Source: Aspergillus flavus
Taxonomy: Eukaryota > Ascomycota > Eurotiomycetes > Eurotiales > Aspergillaceae
NCBI RefSeq assembly: GCF_009017415.1
Contig: NC_092407.1
Span: 310,001 to 374,000 of the forward strand
DNA length: 64,000 nt
Direction: 5' to 3'
Part shown: one piece after another, positions 47,301-59,700 of the stretch
Numbering within the stretch: the first letter of the stretch is position 1
Layout: each line of letters begins with the position of its first letter
Made by a program: the position numbers and the translations under genes
Notes under the pieces: model-generated
Databases searched by the model: none
Told to the model about the DNA's origin: nothing
What the model saw: only the letters and a program-made list of their open reading frames with translations

Positions 47301-50300
47301 CCGAGGTAACAGACTTAGAACCATCATGGAGAAATATATTGCATCTGGAAGACGTCTCCTGGCTTTCAGAGCATGTTCTCCAAGGTCAAGTAGTATTTCC
47401 CGCAGCAGCCTATATTGCAATGGCAGGGGAAGCAATCCAGCAACTGTCACGCACCAGGCAAGGGTATTCTGTCAGAAATGTAATCTTCAAGTCACCGCTT
47501 ATCCTGGATGATTCCGCTTCATTGGAACTAGTCACCAGCTTAAAGCGGGTCATGCTCAATGACCTGACTGAATCGGATTGGTACGCTTTCTCAATTATGG
47601 CCCATGCTGATGATGGCTGGATTAAAGCTTGCATTGGCTATATCAGACCTGGTGCCAAGGTCAACGATGAATCCACCTTGAGAGAGCCAAGTGTATACTC
47701 GCGCTCTGTTTCTTCCGAGCGGATCTACCGGGCATTTTCGAATATGGGTTTGTTTTACGGACCCCGCTTCCAAGGATTGCGGGATATTACTGCAGACCCT
47801 TGTGGTGGCAGATCAGCAGCAACTGTAAATAACTGGGAGGAAGACTTCCGGAGTCATTATACAGTTCACCCGACTGTGCTCGACCAATGTTTGCAGCTCA
47901 TCGGTGTCGCTGGCTCAGCAGGCTTAGAACGACGGATGGCCCAAGCCGCAATTCCAGCTTCACTCGAAAGCCTCTGTGTGACAAATTGTTCGAAAAACGT
48001 TGACCTCAAGATGGAGGCTGTTTGCGAGGTTGCCCCCAATTTTCAATGTAGCACAACAGCAATTTCTGAAGGGAAAGCCGTTATTGTGATGCATGGTGCA
48101 CGTTTCTTCAACATGGGCTACACTCAAAGAAATGAAACTGGGACTCACGTTCCTTTAGCGGCGCAGATAAACTGGAAGCCAGACATCAACTTCCAAGCAC
48201 CGCAGGACCTATTACCTGCGACCCCGTTCTCAAAAACCGCCGAGTTACTTGTCCAAGGAATTGCCAGGCTATCAATCTTATACATCCTCGAAACTGCTCA
48301 AAAAATAAGGGATGTAGAGCCCCGAGTCCCACATTTGCACAAGTGGAAAAATTGGGTCATGAAACAAGCCTCCGGGATATCTGAAGGACGGCAGGAATTG
48401 TTCCCAGAGTCATATGAATGGGCATCCTGGACATCCGCCCAAAGGCAAAAATATATGGAAAAGATATATCTTTCATGCAAGGATCTAGATGAAGATGGTG
48501 GTGCCAGTCCTGCCTGCATGGAGGCGATTTTCAACAACTGTCTCGACATCATGGATGGCACGACCTCCGCAATGAGCCTCCTGATGGAGGGGGGCCTAAT
48601 TGAGGGATTCTATCGCACCCCTCAGAAGGTCTGTGACTGGGATCGCTTCTTAAACCTCCTATGTCATTCAAATCCATCCCTAAGGATCCTGGAGGTTGGA
48701 GCTGGCACTGGAGCGGCGACAGCCCAAGCACTCCAATCTCTCAATGATAATGGAATACCCATGTACGCAAAGTACACCTTCACGGACATATCTCCTGCCT
48801 TCCTAAGAGCGGCCAGGGAAAAGTTTTCAATCGTCAAAAATATGGAGTATAAGGTGCTCGATATCAGTCAAGATCCGAAAGATCAAGGTTACAATTCGCA
48901 CGAATATGACCTTGTTATTGCTTCAAATGTTGGTTACTGTCGCTGACCATGAGGCACCGATGCTAATACTTACTCAGGTACTCCATGCCACCCCGAAGCT
49001 AAGGGATAGTCTGGTGAATGTTCATGAGCTCCTGGCTCCAAATGGGCGTCTGATATTACACGAACTGCAACCAGGTAGGAACATTTCTGTGTAGTATCCC
49101 TATTAAGTCACTAGCTAACTCAACAATGAAGACGTTCCAATGGTTGACTTTATAATGGTATGGTTCAGTGGCTCCTTTTGTGCAGCATCTATTGATGTCC
49201 ACCTCTGACATGGTATGGAATTTAGGGCACACTTCCAGCATGGTGGATCGGAGAGATGGATGGAAGACGAGACGCACCATATGTTAGTCCGGAAAGATGG
49301 GGCCAGGAATTACGCGACGCTGGTTTCCAAGGTGTTGAGGCCGTGATGCACGACTTGAAGCCACCTTTCCAGGTATCATATACAATGCTATCGTCAATCA
49401 GTGGCAGTAGCTCCTCTAAGATGGACGTTACCCTTCTCATTTCTGAGTCACCAGGTGAATGGGCCGGCATTGTGTTTCAGGAGCTCACCGCTTTAGGCTA
49501 CAATGTCAGATGGGCAACACTTCACGACAAGCCTGTGGAGAATAATCTGATCATCTCACTACTAGATGTTGAGGAGCCCTTCCTGCACAGCCTTTCATCC
49601 CAACGTTATGAATCCCTTCTCAGATACCTGCTGAATATTGAAGGGTGCAGGTTAATCTGGGTAACCAGGCTGACGCAGTACGGTTGTATTGACCCCAACT
49701 ATGCCCTTGTGCCGGGGTTTGCAAGGAGCCTGAGGCGAGAACTATCACTCTTGTTGTATACATTTGAGGTTGATGTGTTCAACACCGAAGCAGCACGGGC
49801 CCTTAGCAACATTGTTTCAAAGGCAGAGGAGGACCACAACAAGCCTCATGGGGTCCACGAATACGAATTTATCCTCTATGACGGTTGTGTCCACATTGGT
49901 CGGTGCCATTGGGGAGTGCAGAAGCCAGAAAAGAGAAACACACCAATGCCATCTCAGAGTGACGGGGTAATGAAACTAACTATTACTACTCCTGCACTGT
50001 TAGATACCTTGCAGTGGGTTAAGGCCGAGGACTCTCGCTTAGAGGACCAAGATGTCGAGATAGACATGCAATATATTGGTTTAAACTTCCGAGTAAGCAG
50101 CATCCCGACACACATTTTCCAGTGAGACGGCACTCACTAACCCCTATTGCAATCGACAGGACATCATGGTATCTATGGGCCTTGTAGGATCCAAAGACCA
50201 GCTGGGAATAGAAGGAACCGGTGTCATCCGACGAATTGGCAATGGCGTGAGAGACCTTCTCCCCGGCGACAAGGTTATTGTCATGTCATCTGGCCTTCTG

Positions 50301-52611
50301 CGGACAAGAGTGATCATAGATCGCAAGAGGTGCTTCAAGCTGCCCCGTGGCATGTCTCTGCAAGACGGGGCCACTATGACATCTGTTTTTGCGACAGCCA
50401 TATATTCACTACTTCACGTTGGTCAGCTACGAAAAGGCCAGGTATGATGCTACTGCTCTTTCCTTTCCAGGGACATAACAATCATGCTTCTGAACTCTCC
50501 TTTACTCCCTAAAATCTTTATTCCTTATTTGGCCTCACTAATTCGTGGAGTGTAGACGGTCTTGATCCACTGCGCATGTGGCGGGGTGGGGCTAGCCTCC
50601 ATACAAATTTGCCAGCTTGTCGGAGCAGAGGTATGAACTACAACCCTGACTACTTTGGGTTTTGTTTTTTTTTTTTCTCACTTTTTTTTTCAAAAGATTC
50701 CTCATAGCTGACGTCTATGTAAGATTTTTGCAACAGTGGGAAATGAAGAGAAAGTGGAATACCTCGTAAAGCACCATGGTATACCCCGGACCAGTATCTT
50801 CAATTCCCGAAATGCCAGTTTCCGCGAGTCGTTGATGAAAGCCACCAACGGGCGAGGTGTGGATATTGTCCTCAATTCCTTGGCGGGCGAGCTTCTGCAC
50901 GCCTCCTGGGAGTGTGTGGCTCAGTTTGGGAAGATGATTGAACTGGGGAAGCGGGATTTTCTCACCAACGGAATGCTAAGTCTCAACCCATTCGCAGGCA
51001 ATAGAGCTTTTTTTGGGGTGGACATGCTGCAGCTCACGCAGTGTGATATGGAAGTTTTCAATGGGTAAGTCCTATGCCCAGCAGGGCTTTGCCTCATGTT
51101 CTTATACGCATGCTAAAATGGGCCAATCCAGCCTCGTGCGCCAATTTGAGGCGTGGTATGTCGACGGCAAAATCCAGCCTATCCAATCGGTTACACATTT
51201 CGATGCCAGTAAGGTTTCCGAGGCCTTCCGATTCCTTCAGAGAGGTACCCACATTGGGAAGGTTGTGTTAGCCATGCCGCACGATGGTATATCGCTACCT
51301 CCTGGGCCGGATTCACAGCACCATGTAGAGTTCTCCCCCGACGCATCCTATCTCTTGGTCGGGGGTCTTGGTGGTGTGGGCCGTGCTATATCTACCTGGA
51401 TGGTAGAGAACGGCGCGCGCCATCTCACATACCTCTCGCGCTCGGCAGGAACAAATCCCGCCGATAAAGCGTTTATCAAGGAGTTACAGGAGCTGGGGTG
51501 TAGTGTCGAGTGTGTCCGTGGGAGCGTCGCAATCATAGAAGACGTCCGTAAAGCTATAACAAGATGTCGAATGCCATTGAAAGGGGTTTTCCAGATGTCA
51601 CTTTCTTTAGAGGTATGTACAAGCTCTAAACGCTAAGCAGCGAGTCTCTTGGAGAGACAAGAAGATTAGGGGGTGAAAATAACGAACTCCACGCTAACTC
51701 AACATATACTACAGGATCGCCCATTTCCAGATATGAAATACGATGAATGGAAAGCTGCCCTTGCTCCAAAAGTCCAAGGAACGTGGAATTTGCATGACGC
51801 GGTGGCTGACATACAATTGGATTATTTTGTTCTCTTTGGGTCTCTCGTTGGCACTTGCGGACGTCCTCACCAGGTGAATTATGCAGCCGCGAATAGTTTT
51901 CTGGAGGGATTTTCCCAGTACCGACGACAGTTGGGCCTACCATGTTCTGTACTGTCCCTCGGGCCCATTGAAGAAGTGGGTGTTGTTAGTCGCGACCCAA
52001 AGATGTTGCAGACAATGCGAGGGGCCGGGATCTGGTTGCTGAGCGAGGCTGAGCTTTTAGAGGGACTACGGCTTGCTCTTCTCGAATGCCAATTTCCATC
52101 ATCCAACCTCGAGGCTCCCTCCAAAGTTGGTACTCTCCCTGACAAGGTTTCTGCTCCGCTGCTAGTTGGACTGGGTAGCACCAGACTCATCGCAGACTCC
52201 AGTCCCTTGTCGCTGTGGGGCGACGACCTGCGCTTCTCCAGGTATGCGCAGTTGACTACAAGTGAGAGCCAGGAGGGGTCTCAGTCCCGTAACAGTGCCC
52301 TCCGGGACTTGATTGCGGGATTCAGGGCGGATCCATCTACTATTCTGCGGGAAGATGCGCGAGCCCTCCTAAAGCAAGAGCTGTGTCTGCTAATCGCGAC
52401 GTACTCCGTCGCAGCACAGGAGATAGATGCGGAAGAGAGGCTACAGATGCAAATCGACTCCCTCATGTCGATTGAGATCCGAAGCTGGGTTCGGTGTAAT
52501 ATGCAGCTAGATGTCAGCCTCCCGGATATTTCCAAGGCGAAGACATTCGGTGGTTTGTTGGACTTGATAATGGAGCGCCTTAAGGCCAAGTATCTATCTA
52601 GTAGCAACTAG
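44380..52611 (+). CDS. Highly reducing polyketide synthase (KS-AT-DH-MT-ER-KR-ACP)
   Basis: Twelve exons close in phase: 44380-44900, 44971-45484, 45537-46236, 46302-48928, 48978-49074, 49132-49157, 49226-50092, 50160-50441, 50556-50630, 50724-51064, 51132-51612 and 51715-52611, for 2475 residues. KS: TACSSSL (Cys181), ECHGTGT (His317), NFGHSEG (His352). AT: FTGQGSQWPGMG and GHSSGE (Ser624). DH: WLSEHVLQG (His936) and HPTVLDQ (Asp1106). C-methyltransferase: LEVGAGTGAAT (about 1376). ER: GLNFRDIMVSMG (about 1780) and CGGVGLASIQIC (about 1886). KR: LLVGGLGGVGRA (about 2090) with active Tyr in VNYAAANSF (2233). ACP: QIDSLMSIEI (Ser2426). No thioesterase follows the ACP. All catalytic residues I could check are present, so the synthase should be active. 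Release presumably needs a partner, most likely the neighbouring reductase. Confidence 0.93.
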
Positions 52612-53955
52612 TACATGCTGTGGTTCGCATTTACGCCATGGATTTGTGCCACAAGTATATAATAGCCATATCTCTTTACATTTGAAGATAGATACAATGG
52701 GAAACATTCAATGAACTAGTTAGAAGTAGGCGGGAATATAACTAGTTTAGATTAGGTGAATCGGGTCAGTTGTAGGATGTTTTGGCCATGGAGGTTCACT
52801 TCCGACACCACAAAGGCGCGGATAATAGACCAAAACCGTATGTTCTCCCCATTTGATGTCCATCCCACCACATAGGGTTCTCGTACTTACCGTCTGTGCA
52901 GTACTATCTTTTTGTTTCGCGAAAATCCTCTTCCGATTCTGTGTCCCATAAGCCACATCCTGGCACGCGCCATCTGAGACGACGCAATTCAAGTAGATGG
53001 GTTCAGTCACGCCAAACCTTTCTTCTCCACCGATATCATGCCGACGTGTACATTCTGCTACGCCGTAAAGGACAAACGTTCGAATTTAAATCCACTGACA
53101 AAGCGTGGCCCCTATCGCCGGAGGATATTGTACTGCGCCCACCCCCGATCGCTCTTGATCATGACTGACAGCAAGTGGCAGCAAAATTCCTTTCCGTTGC
53201 CTATTCGAGTGACGGCTGATGATACAGTCTGTCAGCAAATGAACCAGAGAGCTCGGTTAGAGACCAGTAATGATCCACAGTAGCTTCGTATCTGCCAAGC
53301 CCCTCTTGCACAGTCCATCTAGAAGACAGCCCAGAGAATGCCTAGCACGGACATCGAGTTAGACGGAGGGTTGGCTGGAAGAGGCCGTGTGACCCACATA
53401 CTAGCGCGTTCTAACAAATCTCTGGTATACAGTGGCGCTAATAGTTAGTAACTTACCACCGTACAAGTAGGCGATGTGTCGATGATCTGTCAACATGCAA
53501 ACTCAAGCGGTCTAGCGATGGTTCAGTGACCCATCACCATATTTTACCTCAGCTCCAGAAGGAGCGCCATGTTCCGGATATCCTTACCTACAGCAGAAGA
53601 GGAGCTTCCGATAGTGCGAACTGTGGGTCAGATATATGCCGAGTAGTGCGAAAAGATCGTGCTGATCCCTATGGGGCTCCTCGTATTATCGGTTCCTTCT
53701 AATATTAATATTGATCCGCTCCTTACTTATGAGGACACGGCGATCATCGCCAACGCAAAGAATGACGGTAGTTAGTGATAGTTATGTCTATCATGATTAT
53801 TCCTCTGAGTACTTACCCCCTATCTTAATATATACGTGCCTGCTCACCGCTGTGTTATATAAATCGAACGTCTTCCCCTCTACCTTTTCCTCTCTATCCT
53901 ATATTTCATACTCATACTCATTACATCCACTGAAATCGCACGCTAGAAAGAAACC
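52612..53955. other. Region between PKS and small secreted protein gene
   Basis: 1.3 kb. A minus-strand frame (52747-53010) contains DGACQDVAYGTQNRKRIF, flanked by a plausible acceptor (GTCTCAG) and a GTAAGT donor. It could be an internal exon of a small gene, but no full model could be built. The rest shows no gene. Confidence 0.35.
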
Positions 53956-54565
53956 ATGAAGGTAAAGAGTCAATACTTCGCAACAGCGAGAAATGCAGCA
54001 GTGCTAATAGAGTGTGTAGTTCATCTCTGTTGTCGCTCTCCTAGCCCCCGTCGTCCTGGCCGCCCCGCAGGCGAGGGATGACAGTGGCTGGATCGCACTC
54101 ATCGAGGAACAGGTGTGGCCTGCCAACTACTAATTACAATTTTGAACCTTTAGCTAACTAACTATCGCTAATAGTGCCCTAATATGTCAGAGCAGTGTGT
54201 TGGTATTGCTAAGGAGGCCCACCAGCCGCAGTCTGATATTGCTCAAGTTACACAGGCCATGCCGACTTGTACCCCAGCTTATTTGGAATGTATCCAACTG
54301 ATCTCAGGCGACGCTTCTGGTATGTGTTCCAGACTCAATAACTCACTCGTACAAGCAACTGGCTAACCGCAGTCCAGCTGTTTCTACTTTTCCGCAAGGC
54401 GCCACTCAAGGACACCTCGCTACATGCCTCCAACAAATTGCACCTGATCATTTGAAGTACTTTCTCAACAATGATAGGGCTGATATACCGATTCCGGCTA
54501 GCCAAAACTGTGCATTGCGAGAGCTGCACCGCGTAGCGCACGTTGAACTGGGTCCCTTGGCATAA
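53956..54565 (+). CDS. Small secreted six-cysteine protein
   Basis: Four exons, 53956-53961, 54020-54112, 54175-54319 and 54378-54565, give 143 residues. The first exon is only Met-Lys. Splicing gives MKFISVVALLAPVVLAAPQA, a strong signal peptide, and then a mature part of about 120 residues with six cysteines (QCPNMSEQC, PTCTPAYLEC, ATCLQQ, QNCALRE). Introns have CTAAC branches and AATAG/CCAG acceptors. The last acceptor (54377) was preferred over one six bases upstream because it opens a frame of 62 more codons. The cysteine spacing does not fit CFEM (eight Cys), and I do not recognise a hydrophobin pattern. It may be a cell-wall or effector-like protein. Function unknown. Confidence 0.65.
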
Positions 54566-55380
54566 GAATAATAGCTATTGGGAAGATTGCTAGGGACCTC
54601 CAAGCTATATAGTTAGGAATAAAGCTGGATGATAGCATTGATCGGTATGTTTGATAGTCTGGAGCTGAAAGCAGTAAAGTAGGTGGTATTATTTTGTCCG
54701 GCATTAGTTTGGCTTGCTCGCCGAGCCTTAATAAGGATCGCCATCGTTGAATCTGAAACCCACGTCCCAGTGCCGCCGGACTCTATTCCCGCGCCTCATC
54801 GACTAGCCACGTATCTCTCATTCGTGATCTCGTATACCATGCTCTAGGTTCCATACCAGTAAATAGCAGTGGATGTATCGCCGACACCATGACAGCAGCG
54901 CCTATTTTAAACTTAGGTCATTTCTAATACTCAGTCTTAGGCAGGTCGCCATTAACGGCGCTGTTCGTGGTTAGACTCATCACCGTAGGCTAGCTGGAAT
55001 GACTTAAATTTCTCTAGTAGCATTTCGACCATCTTTTCAAGATATAACTTGGGAGTTTCGCTCAGGTTATCGCATAGATAGTTCATCATTTCGCGTGACA
55101 CGCTCGCGACATTTCCGGTTCGGATCGTTCACGCTCAAGTCGAATGCGCTGGACATTTACTTAAGGAACAATAACTCGCGTCTTGATTGTTTTTGGCTAT
55201 TGGGGGAGTAAAGTGATGTGGACGATATCACATCTGTTAGCTTCGTGCTTGTCATCGTCATTTAAGAATATGCAGCATGTCTGGTACGCCTCAAGGCAGT
55301 CGCGGGATGTGAAGTGCTATCTATCTACAGCTCGTAGGCTAGTCAATGGATAAGTTCCACTCGACGAACGACTTCCATTG
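54566..55380. other. Intergenic, right edge of accessory block
   Basis: 0.8 kb with no supportable gene, before the conserved Nudix/eIF2B-like gene. Confidence 0.45.
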
Positions 55381-57077
55381 TTATAGATTACCAAAGTACC
55401 GATCAGCCCTCTCTCCCAACTTACGGGACTTCTCCTGAATACTGTCCTTCTCAAGGACCCCCTCTTCACAGATGAAGGCATCCACCATGTCCAGAGGAAC
55501 CCATTCGAAGTAGGTGTTCTCCACCGTGACAGACGAATTCTCCTGCTCCGACTTGCTCCCTCTCACCCCCTTCTCTAGCACCTGTATGCCCTTGACGCCG
55601 TCGCTGCTCCATGCGCTCGCCACCTCGAATGGATCATTGCCCTCGGTGAGTTCGTCGTCAATTACCCCGGCAAATCCGTTGACTTTCTCCATGTCGCTGA
55701 GCACGACAATTCGCACATCTGGGGTGACATGCTTCGCGCTGAGCACCAACGGCAGGGACCCGGTTTTGTTGCTGACCCCCCTGGTGGCGGAAATGCGGTC
55801 CGCACCAAGCAAGACGATATCGGCGTCTTTGGCGGCCAGTGCAGCTGATGCATCGGTGTACATGGTGATATGCAGATGTTTGTCGGGGGATTTCGACTGG
55901 GATTTGAACGTCGACAAGATAGACGAGGCGAGGCTGGCGCCCTCGAAAAGCGGCCTGGACTCGAGGACCCGTAGTTCAAGTGTTTTGATCCCGAGCGCGT
56001 CGTACGCTTCCAGAATACTGTCCCGGATAGTGGAACTGGAGGAGATGGTGAGCATGGTAAGCCGATCCTTTTGTGTGCCACCCGACGAAAAGTGGGATTG
56101 AAGGTAGGAGATGAAGGATTGCTTGACCTGCTGTGCAGTATCGGCGCGATTCCTCAGATGAAAATCGATCAGAGCCAGGATCCGATCCCACTTCTGCTCA
56201 GGACCGGTCTTCTGCTCCATGATCTCTTCTATCTCCGCTAGAACGGATAGAATGGCGTTCTGCGTGGCTGCACCCATGCTTTCTCGTCCGTTTTTGATGA
56301 GATGCCACGCCGCCATTCGAATCATCTCCCACCATTCAGCATCGAGGTGATTTTGCGTGTACACGATAAAATCGCGAAAGACCGTCAACGCTATCGCAGT
56401 CAGTTCATGCGCGCCGCTCTCATGGTCCGCTCGCAGCCGTTCCAGACCAGTCGCAAGAGCCCTTCCCGCTCGCTCATTGGTTATGCCCTCAAACCAGACT
56501 CTTCTTAAACTGTCTTGCAGACGCGGAACGGTGTTCAGGCTTTCGTCTTCGAGCACCGTGCGAGGATCGTACCATTGCCACCCTTCATGTTCCCAGTCAG
56601 TGCGGATAGCCTCCTCCCCCTGTCCCCCTTCTGCGGGATCTTTGAGACGGAAAGCGAACGGGTGAACGGTCCATTCTCGACCGATGGACGGGTCGCTGAA
56701 GGTGAATGGCTTGCCGGTGCGCCAGAAGCTGAGATCCGATGCGGTGAGGGAGGTTTCTTCGCACAATTCACGCCACGCCGCTGCGAGAGGGTCGGAATCA
56801 TCGGGATCGATGCTACCGGAGATAGGGGCAAGGTGATGACTATAGGTAGAGTTCTGTTACTATAGTGGTACCAAGAATGATTTGGTCTGAAAGTCGCGTC
56901 GTACCGGTACGTTCTCACTTTCTCGCTCCGTTTGAACAACGCTACGGACGGCTTGGTAGGCTGTCCCGGAGGAAAGCGAAAGATGAAGGAAGAGACGACG
57001 GCTCTCTTCGTCATGCTGTGAGACTGTTGGGTTCCCTGGGAGCCCTGTTCTTGTGTTGCCATTTCTTTGAGTGTCAT
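55381..57077 (-). CDS. Nudix-eIF2B-like fusion protein
   Basis: Two exons, 56905-57077 and 55381-56839, give 543 residues. The N-terminal part looks like a Nudix hydrolase: SSFIFRFPPGQPTKPSVALF, then across the splice junction PISGSIDPDDSDPLAAAWRE, then LCEETSL. The REXXEE core is present, but the first half of the Nudix box is off the consensus. The C-terminal 300 residues match the IF-2B alpha/beta/delta fold shared with methylthioribose-1-phosphate isomerases (TISSSSTIRDSILEAYDALG, LESRPLFEG, DIVLLGADRI, NKTGSLPLVLSA, FEWVPLDMVDAF). The substrate of either half is unknown. A role in sugar-phosphate or nucleotide metabolism fits better than translation initiation, given the fusion. Confidence 0.8.
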
Positions 57078-57499
57078 GGTCGGGGGTGGAATTGATTCTA
57101 CCCCGCAGGAGACAAACAATCAACCGCAGACCTAATGGTCATAGGGCGCATTTCACTTGGGATGCCTGTGGGTGGCATTGTATCGGTGAGATAATAGGAA
57201 AGACTCGACTGTAAAAATGATACAAGTCTATAAATATGGAAGAGAGATAGTGAAAGAGGGGGGGTGGTATGATTACAAGGTGATCTTGATATGAGAGAAG
57301 AATGAAATGCACTTGGTCAGTGCGCGCATTTAAATCTAATTCAATGTGGTCATGATCACATCACACTTTCTCCATAACCCTAAGTCGGACGCATTCTCCA
57401 GCCATGGATTTTGCAGGAGACCTTATACCGTAGATATAAATTACTATTTTGTAGACGATTTTCTTCTATAATGAAAAGAAATTAGCCACACAACAAACC
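57078..57499. other. Divergent promoter region
   Basis: Between the Nudix/eIF2B-like gene (minus) and the GFA-family gene (plus). Includes a GAAAGAGGGGGGG tract near 57255. No gene. Confidence 0.5.
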
Positions 57500-58226
57500 A
57501 TGACGTCAACCCTCCAGCGAACCCTATACAACTCGACATATCGCCCTCGACTGAACTTGTCTCTCAGCCAATTCAGCAGGCCGAACCTCTATTGTAGTAG
57601 CTCCATACACTTCTTCCAATCACCCCCAAGAGCCATGCCGACGTACCCTGGATCGTGTTACTGCCGGGATATCGAGTACGAACTGTCCCTCGCCTCACCC
57701 GATGACGCACGGACTTCTCTCTGTCACTGTAAAAGCTGCAAAGTACGCGGACGCTGCAATATGTCCTCTCTCTTTATGCCAACTATGAATTCTGCTAACA
57801 CGGGAATAGAAAGCTTTCGGAACAAACTACGGCCTAACCGCGAAGATCCCCAAAGACGCTCTCCGACTCATCAAAGGCGCCCCCAAGGAACATGTGGCCG
57901 ACAATGGGTCTGGATCGCTGATTCATCGCGAGTTTTGTTCCAATTGTGGCAGTTTTATCTGTGAATACGGGGTAGGGATATATGACACTATACCGGCAGG
58001 ATGTGATGCTAACGCTCGCAGGATGCCGTCAAGGATCAGTTCCGCTACCTATGCGTTGGGTCCCTGGATGATCCCGAAGCGCTGCCACCAAAGGGCGAGT
58101 TCTTCTGCAGCTCCAGGGCCAACTGGATGCCAGAGATCCCCGGTAGGTCTTCCATGTCGTTCTCCGCGATGTGTATGGTTGCTAATGAGCTCAGACGTAT
58201 TTCATAAACAGAAGATTAAGGAGTGA
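57500..58226 (+). CDS. GFA/CENP-V-family zinc protein
   Basis: Four exons, 57500-57742, 57810-57971, 58022-58142 and 58195-58226, give 185 residues. YPGSCYCRDIEYE, LCHCKSCKKAFGTNYG and EFCSNCGSFICEYG hold the cysteine pairs of the glutathione-dependent formaldehyde-activating (GFA) fold, which binds zinc. The end MPEIPDVFHKQKIKE is typical of small fungal GFA proteins. The first 45 residues are Arg/Ser rich without acidic residues and could be a mitochondrial presequence. An internal start at Met-46 (MPTYPGSCYC) would give a normal-length cytosolic protein. The family includes S-hydroxymethylglutathione synthases, but most members have no proven activity. Confidence 0.85.
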
Positions 58227-58308
58227 GTAAATGGCAGTCTAAACAGAAGTCGTTATATACATAGGTGGTGTTGTTTATGATGTAAATAGGAAGGCCGGTA
58301 GAAGCAAG

Positions 58309-58995
58309 TTATGATGATACCTCGGTGATGCTACGAACCACCATATCTGGCTGGATCAGCTTGTCCCGGATTGTAAGCGCATTCAGGTAGTCATTACTAT
58401 CCACCCGCCGATACCCATCTTCTATCGTTTTTTCTATCCCCGCGCTGACGTGACGCTTTGCCACACGGTCCCGTGCTTCTTGCAGGTCCGTGTCGACGAA
58501 TACACGGTAGTCAACTAGTCGTGCGACGTCACGCCATTCAGGTTCATCCAGGAGGAGATAGTTTCCTTCAATGATGACGATCGAAGCGTCGCTGGATATC
58601 ATGACACCATCCTCCACTGGATCTTTGGTTTCATGATGGAAAGCGGGCGCATATATGGTTTCGTCGGAAAATGTATCTGTCCACTGCCGTAATTGGTGAA
58701 CGAAGGCAATGAATCGGGCAGCATCAAAGGTCCACGGCGCTCCACGCCGGATATATGCCTCCTCTCGATTCGGGAGCTGGTCCAGTGTCGCCCGCGACAG
58801 GTGGAAGCCGTCCATAGAGACCAGCTCGGTCTGGATACGGGTTTGCCCTGAATTCAGACGCTGTGCAATGGCAGTTGCCGTTGTTGTCTTGCCAGAGCCA
58901 GGCACGCCGGCGATGGCGACGAGATATCGCTTCTTGTCATGGGTTTTAGCCCGGTGGCGAATGATGTCCGCGATGCGCGTATACTCCTCCTCCAT
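58309..58995 (-). CDS. P-loop small-molecule kinase (uridine kinase/PRK-like)
   Basis: Single exon of 228 residues. Walker A is AGVPGSGKTTT (residues 29-39). SMDGFHLSRATLDQLP supplies the acidic and aromatic substrate-site residues, VIIEGNYLLLDEPEW is the Walker B region, and RVAKRHVSAGIE looks like a lid. This is the pattern of the uridine kinase/phosphoribulokinase superfamily and of fungal YFH7-like and bacterial fructose-operon kinases. The phosphate acceptor cannot be told from sequence. It is convergent with the GFA gene, with only about 80 bp between the stops. Confidence 0.82.
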   Translation of the reverse strand: MEEEYTRIADIIRHRAKTHDKKRYLVAIAGVPGSGKTTTATAIAQRLNSGQTRIQTELVSMDGFHLSRATLDQLPNREEAYIRRGAPWTFDAARFIAFVHQLRQWTDTFSDETIYAPAFHHETKDPVEDGVMISSDASIVIIEGNYLLLDEPEWRDVARLVDYRVFVDTDLQEARDRVAKRHVSAGIEKTIEDGYRRVDSNDYLNALTIRDKLIQPDMVVRSITEVSS

Positions 58996-59700
58996 CTGTG
59001 GGTAACATTAGAAGGGGGGATATACTTTCAAATAAGGTTATAAAAGAACGTATGTTGCGTCAGCGCGTGGCAACTCACTATGAACAGTCGATAACCCCAA
59101 CGATCCGACAATTGAATTGTTTGTCAAGACGGTACCCAGAACTCTGTATGGCATGGACTCAAATAAAAATACCCATCCATGAAGTATGTCTGGGGGTGTG
59201 GAGAGACCGGCCCACAGTGCTCCGACAGCAATGACTTCAATTTTACGGAGCTCTGTCCACCGTCACCCGAGGCTACGTGGTGGTCGCACTTTTTTCCTGG
59301 AAGTTGCTGGACAGACCTGAGGGCTCTGCAGCCTTGGAGCCTCGGGTAACAGAGGTCTCGTGTTGAATTTATATGCATGCGCTGACGGCTAGCAGAATTT
59401 CTTTTATCTCTGAGTAGCCTTCAACGTAGACCGACCCCCGTATTGTCTGGGCCCGTTGTTTATCCATATTAGTGCAAAAAGCTTAGTGATGACAAGCGTA
59501 GGAAGTTAAAGAGCATGTGAAAATTATATTTTTTGCAAGAATTTCTTGCTGGGGTATATCCACTCTCCCCTCCGTGGGGTGCATCATCGGAAGGGAACCA
59601 TATCTTTTATCTAATCTGCGTGAAGAGAAGGGTGATGCCTATCTTATCACGGCGGTTAAGGAAAATGTGTGTTAATTTAATGTTGAAACTCCTCCCACGA
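58996..59700. other. Kinase promoter and flank of Zn2Cys6 frame
   Basis: 0.7 kb with no supportable gene. Confidence 0.45.

Noticed and set aside
44380..52611. PKS split into many ORFs, suggesting a pseudogene
   Set aside because: Every break coincides with a good GT...AG intron, phases close over all twelve exons, and all checked catalytic residues are present.
53956..54565. CFEM or hydrophobin protein
   Set aside because: Only six cysteines after the signal peptide, and neither the eight-Cys CFEM spacing nor the hydrophobin CC doublets are present.
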